This document shows positions 8,082 through 14,924 of a stretch of DNA of 64,000 nucleotides, one piece after another. The position numbers were made by a program, and so were the translations under genes. This DNA is from Methyloversatilis discipulorum (GTDB lineage Bacteria > Pseudomonadota > Gammaproteobacteria > Burkholderiales > Rhodocyclaceae), in assembly GCF_018780585.1 (NCBI RefSeq), contig NZ_JADMJL010000012.1:54549-118548 (forward strand). Direction: 5' to 3'. The notes under the pieces are model-generated. The model saw only the letters and a list, made by a program, of their open reading frames with translations, was not told the DNA's origin and ran no database searches. Position 1 is the stretch's first letter. Every line of letters begins with the position of its first letter.

Positions 8082-9248
8082 ATGGCAATCGACTTCTTCT
8101 GGCGCCTGCCAACGCATGGCGACATCACTACGGTACGCGATCCGCACTCGACCCGCGGCGACTGGTCGCCGCTGCGCGACGGCAATCAGGCTCCTGGGCT
8201 GCTGCACGGCGAACCGGACGGCACGTCCTATGTCGACCATCTGGCCCAGATCGCCAAGGCGGCCGAGATATCCGGCTTCCAGGGCGGGCTGATCCCGTCC
8301 TTCCCGATGACCGACGATCCCTGGGTCATCGCCGCCCATCTCGCGCGCGAAACCAAGACCTTCCGCTTCATGCTCGCCTTCCAGCCGGGTTTCGTGAACC
8401 CGGTCGAGGCGGCGCGCCTGTCGGCGACGCTGCAGCGAGTGAGTGGCAACCGCATGCTGTTCAACATCATCACCGGCGGTGGCGGCCCGGCGCAGCTGTG
8501 GTGGGGCGACAGCTTCGCCCATGATGACCGCTACGGCCGTACCACCGAGTTTCTCGACATCTTCAAAGGGGTGTGGAAGGGCAGTGCGCCGCTCAGCTAC
8601 GACGGACGCTTCTACAAGGTGGAGAACGGCCTGCTGCCGCCTTCGCTGGCGGCCACCGATCTGCCGGAGATCTACTTCTCCGGCTCGTCCGACGCCGCGC
8701 TCGCGTCAGCTTCAAAGCATGCCGACTTCTACCTGTCGTGGCTCGAGCCCTTCGACCAGGTGGCCGAGAAATTCGCGCGCGTGAAGGAGCGCACCGCCGC
8801 GCTGGGCCGGCGCATCAAGTGTGCCATCCGCGTCGACATCATCGCCCGCCCGACCGAGGAAGAGGCGTGGGCCGACGTCAAGGCCGGTTTCGAGTCGCTG
8901 GGCCCGGAGCGCCGCGACGCCTTCCGCCAGAGCGGCGGTGACTCGGTCGGCGTGAGCCGTCAGGCAGGCTACCGCCCGGCCGACGCCCGTCGCTACGAAG
9001 ACCTCATCATCGCCCCCAACCTGTGGGCGGGATTCAGTCTGCTGCGCGGCGGACCTGCCATCGGTATCGTCGGCTCCTACGAACAGGCCGCGCAGAAGCT
9101 GGACGAACTGATCGCGCTCGGCGCCGACGGCTTCATCCTTGCCGGTACGCCGCATCTGGAGGAAGCCTACCGGATCGGCGAGGAGGTACTGCCGCTGGTC
9201 AGAGGCAGGGGGCAGGCGGAGAGGGCGGGACTGCGCGCGGTCGGGTGA
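8082..9248 (+). CDS. LLM-class flavin-dependent monooxygenase (SsuD-like)
   Basis: A 388-residue FMNH2-dependent monooxygenase and the last gene of the first operon. It keeps the SsuD-like layout: FWRLPTHGD at the N-terminus, TDDPWVIAAHLA near residue 75, an RVDIIARPTEEEAW strand near 250 and PHLEEAYRIGEEVLPLV near the C-terminus. In the SsuD R-L-H position it has R-V-D, and Pro-Met-Thr where SsuD has its Cys. The start lies 4 bp after the previous stop, so the two are translationally coupled and probably work together. The substrate is unknown. Confidence 0.9.
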   Translation: MAIDFFWRLPTHGDITTVRDPHSTRGDWSPLRDGNQAPGLLHGEPDGTSYVDHLAQIAKAAEISGFQGGLIPSFPMTDDPWVIAAHLARETKTFRFMLAFQPGFVNPVEAARLSATLQRVSGNRMLFNIITGGGGPAQLWWGDSFAHDDRYGRTTEFLDIFKGVWKGSAPLSYDGRFYKVENGLLPPSLAATDLPEIYFSGSSDAALASASKHADFYLSWLEPFDQVAEKFARVKERTAALGRRIKCAIRVDIIARPTEEEAWADVKAGFESLGPERRDAFRQSGGDSVGVSRQAGYRPADARRYEDLIIAPNLWAGFSLLRGGPAIGIVGSYEQAAQKLDELIALGADGFILAGTPHLEEAYRIGEEVLPLVRGRGQAERAGLRAVG

Positions 9249-9272
9249 GCCCTCAGGAGAGGCGGGGAGGTC

Positions 9273-9400
9273 TCATTCGTCCCCGTCCTCGCCGTGCATT
9301 GCGCGACCCGGCTCGAAGGGCAGGTGTGTGGTACCCACGCCGTCGCTGCCGCTGATGACCAGTGCGCCCAGCGGGTGCGCCGCGGTCGACGGTTTCGTCT
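9273..9400 (-). pseudogene. Remnant of a PaiB-like FMN-binding protein
   Basis: On the minus strand, codons from about 9377 down to a TGA at 9273-9275 read HPLGALVISGSDGVGTTHLP followed by FEPGRAMHGEDGDE. This resembles the N-terminal strand pair of PaiB/FMN-binding split-barrel regulators (HPLG-LV-GxDG---HLPF). No start codon with a ribosome site, and none of the remaining roughly 170 residues, are present. It lies in the gap between the two convergent operons. I read it as a decayed fragment; a chance open frame is possible. Confidence 0.45.
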
Positions 9401-9434
9401 GTTCCGAACACGCCTGTCGGTCCGCCCTCAAGCG

Positions 9435-9459
9435 AAAAAAAGCCGGGGCAAGCCCCGGC
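9435..9459 (-). terminator. Rho-independent terminator of the TonB/SfnB-like operon
   Basis: On the minus strand a 7-bp G+C stem (9453-9459 with 9442-9448, 4-nt loop) is followed by seven Ts (A-run 9435-9441). It sits 25 bp after the stop of the SfnB-like gene. Confidence 0.88.
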
Positions 9460-9483
9460 CTTCGGTCCGGTGCAACGACCGGA

Positions 9484-10737
9484 TCAGACGCCCTGGCGTG
9501 CCTGGGTGATCTGGTTGTATTCGCCAGGATCCACGCCGTTCAGGTAGAAGTTGCCGACGTGCTGCAGGCGCCAGCGTATCGGATCGTGCGTGGTATGTAC
9601 GCGGGCGTCGCGCCAGAAGCGATCGAGGTTCCACTTCTCCAGCGAGCTGCTCGCGCCGAGCAGCGAGAACAGGTCGCTGCCGATGAACAGGGATGCTTCA
9701 TCCGACTTCGCGCGCGCCGTGGCTACGGCGAGGATCAGTTCGGTCGCCAGGTCGTGGTCGTCCGGCCGCGCATTGTGCTGGTCGAACACGTCGGCGGCGT
9801 AGCGCAGCGCGACTTCGGCGGTGCGCACGGCGACGGCGTACTGGCCGATGCGGTTGATGATGAGCGGCTCCTGGTTCGGATGCTCGACACCGCTCTCGAC
9901 CCAGGCGCGCGAATGCGTGTTCAGGTAGTCGATGGCGGCGGCCAGCGCGCCGGCGGCGATGCCGGTGTCGATGGCGGCGTGCAGGATCTGCGGGAAGGTG
10001 AGGCCAGTGCGCGTCGGTGGGCCGCGGCGCGGCGACTGTATCGACGGGTCGACCTCGACATTGTCGAACAGGATGGTGCCGCTGACCGAATGGCGCTGGC
10101 CGAAGGCGTGCCAGTCGTCGAGCGCGGTCACGCCCGGCGCGTTGCGCGCCACCAGTGCGCCGCCCGGAGTGCCGTCGGCGCCGCGGGCGGACACGGAAAT
10201 CCAGTCGGCGAGGTAGGAGCCGGTGGCATAGAACTTCGAGCCGTTCAGCCGCAGCTTTCCTTCGGCGTCGGTTTCAATCCGCGTCTTCTGGTCGAACTTG
10301 TTCTTGCCGCCAACTTCGGCCAGCGCGTTGCCCAGCCGCTTGCCGGCCAGCAGTTCGCGCGAGAAGAAGGCGCGGATGGATTCGTCGTCTGAGGTGACCA
10401 GCCCGCGTGCCATCACGTGATGGATCTGCAGGATCTGGCCGACGCCGCCGTCGGCGGACGAAACGATGCGCACGGTGTCGACGATGGTCTTGACCGAGGC
10501 GCCGAGGCCGCCGTGCTCGCGCGTGACGCAGATGCCGGTCAGGCCGGAAGTGGACAGCAGGTCGGCCTGGCGCACCGGAAGCTGTCGTTCGTTGGCCGGG
10601 TCGCGTGCGAGCTCGGCGATGATTTCGGCGGCCGCGTGCGCGGCGCGGATGGCTTCATCGTCACTCGTGATGACGGTGGCCGTGCCGCTGCGCGACTGCT
10701 GCGTGCCGGCGGCCGGGGGGACGGAAACGTGGCTCAT
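9484..10737 (-). CDS. SfnB-family sulfur-acquisition oxidoreductase (acyl-CoA dehydrogenase fold)
   Basis: A 417-residue flavoenzyme of the acyl-CoA dehydrogenase superfamily, in the SfnB/DszC branch linked to sulfone and sulfonate use. Features are the N-terminal helical domain (IIAELARDPANERQLP), GALVARNAPGVTALDDWHAFG in the middle beta domain and KWNLDRFWRDARVHTTHDP near the C-terminus, typical of FMN-dependent monooxygenases of this branch. It follows the TonB receptor by 82 bp on the same strand and ends at a strong terminator. It closely resembles the gene at 27923. Its reductant partner is not in the operon. Confidence 0.88.
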   Translation of the reverse strand: MSHVSVPPAAGTQQSRSGTATVITSDDEAIRAAHAAAEIIAELARDPANERQLPVRQADLLSTSGLTGICVTREHGGLGASVKTIVDTVRIVSSADGGVGQILQIHHVMARGLVTSDDESIRAFFSRELLAGKRLGNALAEVGGKNKFDQKTRIETDAEGKLRLNGSKFYATGSYLADWISVSARGADGTPGGALVARNAPGVTALDDWHAFGQRHSVSGTILFDNVEVDPSIQSPRRGPPTRTGLTFPQILHAAIDTGIAAGALAAAIDYLNTHSRAWVESGVEHPNQEPLIINRIGQYAVAVRTAEVALRYAADVFDQHNARPDDHDLATELILAVATARAKSDEASLFIGSDLFSLLGASSSLEKWNLDRFWRDARVHTTHDPIRWRLQHVGNFYLNGVDPGEYNQITQARQGV

Positions 10738-10819
10738 CTGGAATCCTGATCGTGGGGTGGCGGAATGCCCTGTGCCAGCGACCTCCGGGCGTGGCAGTGC
10801 CGCGCCCGGAGTGGTGGCA

Positions 10820-13060
10820 TCAGAAGCGCGTGGTGACCGTCAGGCCCACCGTGCGCGGCGAGCCGTAGGTGTGGATGAAGCGCCCGCTGCCGTTCGGGCC
10901 GTTGGGGCGCCCGTGGTTCTGGTAGAGCTCGTCGGTGATGTTGTCGACATAGCCGGTGACGCGGATCTTCTGATCCGGCGTCAGGTAGCTCAGACGCGCG
11001 TTGAAGAGGCTGAAGCCCTCCTGCGTCAGGTCCGGAAACTCGGTCTGGCTCTGCCGATCGACCAGGAAGTACTCGCGGCTGCGGTAGCTCGCGTCGGCCG
11101 CTGCGATCAGCCGGCCGCCGTTGGCGAGACCGAAGGTGTATTCGGCGCCGAGCGCGGCATTGAGCTTGGGCGAGCGGACGAACACATTGCCGGTGTTGGC
11201 GCCGAAATCGGTGTACTCGGTGTCGAGCAGACCGAGCGTGCCGCGCAGCACCAGCGCGTCGATCGGGCGCGCGGTCACGTCCAGTTCGAAGCCGGTCACC
11301 TTGCCCTTGGCACCGTTGGTCAGGGCCGACACGACGCCGATGCCGAACGGGTTCTGGATCAGCTGATTGACCTGGATATCGGAGTAGTCGTAGTAGAAGA
11401 CGTTGGCATTGGCGAACAGGCGGCCGTTGAGCCACTCGGTCTTGACGCCGATCTCGTACGAATCCAGGAATTCCGGCTTCACCGTGCTGGCGGTGTCAAG
11501 GTTGCCGCCGATGCCGGTGTTGAAGCCGCCGGAGCGGAAGCCGCGGGCGTAGCGGAAGAAGGTCAGGATCTTGTCGGTCACGCGGTACTCGGGCGTGATG
11601 TCGAAGGTCCAGGCGCTCCAGGTGTCATCCGGGCTGCGCGTGCCGTTGGCCGTGGCCGCGCCGGACAGCACCGGATTGATCAGTGCGTCAGGGCGCCACC
11701 AGGGCAGCGTGTTGAAGCCGGTCGCCGTCTGGTAGGTCAGCAGGCTGATGTCCAGATCCTTCTTCTCGCGTGTCCAGCGCAGGCCGGCGGTGGTCGAGAA
11801 CTTCTCGGTGAAGTCATAGGTGAGGTTGCCGAACAGCGCGAAGCTGCGGGTGTCGTGCGCGATCGTCGTCTGCTGGTAGCGCGGCGCACCTGTGGTCAGG
11901 TTGCTGGTGGCGGCGACCGAGTCGATGTCTTCCTGGAAGTAGTGGGCTCCGACGATCCAGCGCAGCAGTTCCTCCTTCGGCGAGGCGAGCCGGAATTCCT
12001 GCGATGCCTGTTCATACTTCGCGTCGCCGAAGGTGCGCTGGTCGGCGAGCGGGGCCACCGACGGCGTGTTGTCGCCGTCGGCGAAGGTCTTGTTCTTGAT
12101 CGTGTCGAAGGCGGTGATCGACGTGAACTGATAGCCGCCGCCGAAGCGGTAGTTCAGCGTGGCCGAGGCGCCGTCGTGCTCGAGTTCGCTGCTGCCCGGA
12201 TAGTTGGCTTCGAGGATGCGACCGGACGGGCGCTGATAGCCGCCTGCATAGGTGCCGATCGGTAGTGAGCCGTTGTTGCCGTCGCCGTCGTAAGTGCGCG
12301 AGTGAATCTTCAGCAGCGCGTCGAAGTCCTGCGTCGGCTTGAACAGGAACTGAAGACGATAAGCCTGCTTGTCGACGTCGCCGACCCGTTCGCCGAGCAG
12401 AGGGTTGCGCGTGAATCCGTCGCGTTCCTCGTTGTAGAAGGAGGCGCGTATTGCCAGCGTGTCCGACACCTTGCCGTTGACCGCGCCCTCGATGGTGCGC
12501 AGCTTCTTCGTGCCGGCACCCAGCGTGAGATAGCCGCCGTTCTCGAACACGGGTTTGTTGGACAGGATGTTCACCGCGCCGGCGGTGGTGTTCTTGCCGT
12601 ATAGCGTGCCCTGCGGGCCGCGCAGCACTTCGATGCGGTTCAGGTCGAACAGCGCGACGCCGCCGGCGATCGGCGCATTCAGGTAGACGTCGTCGGCGTA
12701 GATGCCGGTCGGGAACACGGTGGCGACGCCGACGTCGCCGGTGCCCAGGCCGCGGATGTACCAGCGCGGGCGGGTGTCGCCGTCGGCCTTCTGTGCGGCG
12801 GCGTTCGGCACGAACTTGATCGCGTCGCCGAGGAAGGTGTCGCCGTTGCCGCCGAGGTCCTGGCCCTTGATCACCGACAGCGCGGCCGGTACTTCCTGCG
12901 CGGTCTGTTCGCGGCGTTGCGCGGTCACCACGAGTTTCTGCAATGCCGGTTCACCGGCATCGGCAGCGGTGTTCTGTGCGTTGTCTGTCGCCTGCTGCGC
13001 GTTGCCGACCAGCGGAAAGGCGAGCAGAAGCAGGGCGGGTAGTTTTTTTGGTTTGTGCAT
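10820..13060 (-). CDS. TonB-dependent outer-membrane receptor
   Basis: A 746-residue outer-membrane receptor with signal peptide MHKPKKLPALLLLAFPLVGNAQ, a TonB-box region (LQKLVVTAQRREQ near residue 44), a plug domain with LRGPQGTLYGKNTTAGAVNI, and a 22-strand barrel ending in Phe (TVGLTVTTRF). The start at 13060 was preferred over upstream Met codons because it begins the signal peptide. It heads a two-gene operon with an SfnB-like enzyme and has a sigma-54 promoter at 13148-13163. The ligand is unknown; context suggests an organosulfur compound rather than a siderophore. Confidence 0.92.
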   Translation of the reverse strand: MHKPKKLPALLLLAFPLVGNAQQATDNAQNTAADAGEPALQKLVVTAQRREQTAQEVPAALSVIKGQDLGGNGDTFLGDAIKFVPNAAAQKADGDTRPRWYIRGLGTGDVGVATVFPTGIYADDVYLNAPIAGGVALFDLNRIEVLRGPQGTLYGKNTTAGAVNILSNKPVFENGGYLTLGAGTKKLRTIEGAVNGKVSDTLAIRASFYNEERDGFTRNPLLGERVGDVDKQAYRLQFLFKPTQDFDALLKIHSRTYDGDGNNGSLPIGTYAGGYQRPSGRILEANYPGSSELEHDGASATLNYRFGGGYQFTSITAFDTIKNKTFADGDNTPSVAPLADQRTFGDAKYEQASQEFRLASPKEELLRWIVGAHYFQEDIDSVAATSNLTTGAPRYQQTTIAHDTRSFALFGNLTYDFTEKFSTTAGLRWTREKKDLDISLLTYQTATGFNTLPWWRPDALINPVLSGAATANGTRSPDDTWSAWTFDITPEYRVTDKILTFFRYARGFRSGGFNTGIGGNLDTASTVKPEFLDSYEIGVKTEWLNGRLFANANVFYYDYSDIQVNQLIQNPFGIGVVSALTNGAKGKVTGFELDVTARPIDALVLRGTLGLLDTEYTDFGANTGNVFVRSPKLNAALGAEYTFGLANGGRLIAAADASYRSREYFLVDRQSQTEFPDLTQEGFSLFNARLSYLTPDQKIRVTGYVDNITDELYQNHGRPNGPNGSGRFIHTYGSPRTVGLTVTTRF

Positions 13061-13147
13061 GGAGAGCTCAGTCCTGTCATGGGGTTTCATGTCCTGCACC
13101 GCGGAGGCCGACAAGCTCGGCGTGCGCGCAGGACGCGAAGCCTTCAT

Positions 13148-13163
13148 TGCAGTTCTCGTGCCA
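13148..13163 (-). promoter_or_regulatory. Sigma-54 promoter for the leftward TonB receptor operon
   Basis: Minus-strand TGGCACGAGAACTGCA has the full TGGCACG at -24 and CTGCA at -12. The GG (13162-13161) and GC (13150-13149) are 10 nt apart. The expected start near 13137 gives a leader of about 77 nt before the ATG at 13060. Confidence 0.8.
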
Positions 13164-13245
13164 TGCCGAAAAACCGCCCGCATGACGGTCTCGGGGGTGA
13201 ATCTGCGCAGAGGCACGCAGCGGGCGAGGTGCGCGGGTGGAAATT

Positions 13246-13261
13246 TCGGCAGCGCTGCCGA
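13246..13261. promoter_or_regulatory. Perfect 16-bp palindrome, candidate shared enhancer
   Basis: TCGGCAGCGCTGCCGA is its own reverse complement. Its centre is about 92 bp from the GG of the leftward sigma-54 promoter and 111 bp from the GG of the rightward one, so a single bound activator could serve both. It contains TGCCGA on both strands. Confidence 0.6.
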
Positions 13262-13362
13262 CTTGGACGCACCGCTGGCGGTCGTGGACGCGAAGCAGGG
13301 GGGGGCACGCCTGCATGCGGCGTGGCGCTGTCATGAGCGCCGTGCCGGACTACGCAGCCAGT

Positions 13363-13378
13363 TGGCATGAATGCTGCT
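13363..13378 (+). promoter_or_regulatory. Sigma-54 promoter for the LLM gene at 13422
   Basis: TGGCATGAATGCTGCT has GG at 13364-13365 and GC at 13376-13377, exactly 10 nt apart, with TGGCA and CTGCT halves. The start codon lies 44 bp downstream. Confidence 0.72.
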
Positions 13379-13421
13379 GAATGCGGGGTGCCCCACCATC
13401 ATCTAAGGAAGTTGCCCCGAT

Positions 13422-14618
13422 ATGTCCATCAAGCTGCTCTGGTATCTCACCGCGCCCGACGGCCCTTATCCCTGGGATCCGAAAGGCCGCTGGAAAACCG
13501 ATTTCCGTCATCTCGAACAGCTCGCGGTCACCATAGACCGCCTCGGCTACTACGGCGCGCTGCTCGGCACCAGCGCAAACGAAAGCCTGGTCGTCGCCTC
13601 TGCGCTCATTTCGGCGACCGAGCGCATGCGCTTCCTGGTGGCCCAGCATCCGGGCGAGCTGTCGCCGGCGGTACTGGCCAAGTACGCGCAGACCTTCGAC
13701 GCTTTCTCGAATGGCCGCCTGCTGTTCAACGTGATAAACGGCAATGACGCTGGTCTGGCCGCTCTGGGCGTGCATTACCCGCACGACGAGCGCTACGACT
13801 TCAGCCGCGAGTACTGGGATGCCTTCCGCCGCGTCTACGCTGGCGACACCGGCGGCTACGACGGCAAGTTCGTGAAGCTGTCACCGCGCGCCAGCGGCCC
13901 GAGTCCGATGGGTACGTGGAACCCGCCGACCCAGTTGCCGGGCATTCCGCTGTGGGGCGCAGGCACCTCACCGGCCGGCGTGAAGCACTCGGTCGAACTG
14001 CTGGATGTCTATCTGAGCTTCGCCAATACGCCGCCGCTGCTCGGCGACAAGTTCCGCCGCGTCGGCGCAGAGGCGGCAAAAATCGGCCGCACGCTCGAAT
14101 ACGGCACCCGTCTGCAGGTGATCGTGCGCGAAACCGAAGAGGAGGCGTGGGCGCAGGCCGAGTGGTTCCTCAGCAAGTCGTCGATCGAGCATGCGCGCCG
14201 TTCCGCCGAGCGCCAGCTGCCGCCGGGCCAGACACTCGAGACCTTCCGTAGCGACAACCCCATCATCCAGAAGAACGTCGACACGCTGCTGTCCGGCAGG
14301 CTGCCCAGCGCGAGGGATCTGGAGATCTATCCGAACGTGTGGGTGGGGCCGGCCTGGTTCGGCTTCGACATCCTTGGTCCTTCGTCCGGCACGACGCTGG
14401 TGGGCAGTGCCGAGAATGTCGCGGCGCGCTTGCGCGAGTACGAAGCGCAGGGAACAGGGGCCTTCATCCTCTCCGGCTGGCCGTTGATCGACGAGGCGCA
14501 CCGCGTTGCCGATCTTCTGTTCCCGCTGCTCGACCTCGATCACGGCTTCGACATTCCGTCTTTGGGCGTGCAGGCGAAGCCGCACCTGGCGACACCGCCG
14601 AGGGCTGCCGCCGCCTGA
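13422..14618 (+). CDS. LLM-class flavin-dependent monooxygenase (SsuD-like)
   Basis: A 398-residue FMNH2-dependent monooxygenase closely related to the gene at 17595. Shared landmarks are LLWYLTAPDG at the N-terminus, NGNDAGLAALGVHYPHDERYDF near residues 107-128, GAGTSPAGVKHSV, the strand GTRLQVIVRETEEEAW near 228 and SGWPLIDEAHRVADLLFPLLDLDHGF near the end. The SsuD R-L-H motif is R-L-Q here and the SsuD Tyr is Trp (SGWP for SGYP). It appears monocistronic, with its own sigma-54 promoter and a terminator just after the stop. The substrate is unknown. Confidence 0.9.
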   Translation: MSIKLLWYLTAPDGPYPWDPKGRWKTDFRHLEQLAVTIDRLGYYGALLGTSANESLVVASALISATERMRFLVAQHPGELSPAVLAKYAQTFDAFSNGRLLFNVINGNDAGLAALGVHYPHDERYDFSREYWDAFRRVYAGDTGGYDGKFVKLSPRASGPSPMGTWNPPTQLPGIPLWGAGTSPAGVKHSVELLDVYLSFANTPPLLGDKFRRVGAEAAKIGRTLEYGTRLQVIVRETEEEAWAQAEWFLSKSSIEHARRSAERQLPPGQTLETFRSDNPIIQKNVDTLLSGRLPSARDLEIYPNVWVGPAWFGFDILGPSSGTTLVGSAENVAARLREYEAQGTGAFILSGWPLIDEAHRVADLLFPLLDLDHGFDIPSLGVQAKPHLATPPRAAAA

Positions 14619-14638
14619 TTGCCGCAGCTCCGGACTTG

Positions 14639-14676
14639 ACGGCGCCCACCTGCATCAGGGGGCGCCGTTTTTCTTT
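14639..14676 (+). terminator. Rho-independent terminator of the LLM gene at 13422
   Basis: A 9-bp stem ACGGCGCCC (14639-14647) pairs with GGGCGCCGT (14660-14668), followed by TTTTTCTTT. It begins about 20 bp after the stop codon. Confidence 0.9.
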
Positions 14677-14683
14677 GTGGTGC

Positions 14684-14760
14684 GGTGCCGAATTCACAAC
14701 AGCCGGATGCCGACGGTTTTGCGCAGCCAGCGTGAACGGTGCCGAATATTCCGCAGCCGG
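14684..14760. repeat. Tandem 23-bp direct repeat, candidate activator sites
   Basis: GGTGCCGAAT-N7-AGCCGG occurs at 14684-14706 and 14738-14760 with identical internal spacing. The start-to-start distance of 54 bp is close to five helical turns. The copies lie roughly 115 and 60 bp upstream of the GG at 14809, on the same DNA face, as expected for enhancer sites of a sigma-54 activator. Confidence 0.6.
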
Positions 14761-14807
14761 TGATGGCTGCAGACGCCATAACCGTTTGTTGACGCGGGTT
14801 CTGAGGG

Positions 14808-14823
14808 TGGCATGGGTTCTGCT
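14808..14823 (+). promoter_or_regulatory. Sigma-54 promoter for the TonB/LLM/binding-protein operon
   Basis: TGGCATGGGTTCTGCT has GG at 14809-14810 and GC at 14821-14822 with 10-nt spacing. It shares TGGCAT and CTGCT with the promoter at 13363. The leader to the ATG at 14925 would be about 90 nt. Confidence 0.72.
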
Positions 14824-14924
14824 GATGAGTGTCCGGGTCCTGTCCAGGCAGGTAGGAAAACGCCGTCGTAGAGCGGCATGAATGCGGTCCGCCGAGGGGC
14901 GGATGCAGAGGAAAACGTCCGATC

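Larger units (their letters stand above)
13061..13421. other. 361-bp divergent control region
   Basis: This gap separates the leftward TonB/SfnB-like operon from the rightward LLM gene. It carries two back-to-back sigma-54-type promoters (13148-13163 minus, 13363-13378 plus) and a perfect palindrome about midway between them. No gene is seen. Confidence 0.7.
14619..14924. other. 306-bp intergenic region: terminator, tandem repeat, sigma-54 promoter
   Basis: No gene is seen. From left to right it contains the terminator of the upstream LLM gene, two copies of a 23-bp direct repeat, and a sigma-54-type promoter for the next TonB operon. Confidence 0.7.

Noticed and set aside
10466..12265. Plus-strand open frame of 599 codons
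   Set aside because: Antisense to the TonB receptor, low-complexity Val/Gly/Ala/Arg composition, no ribosome site.
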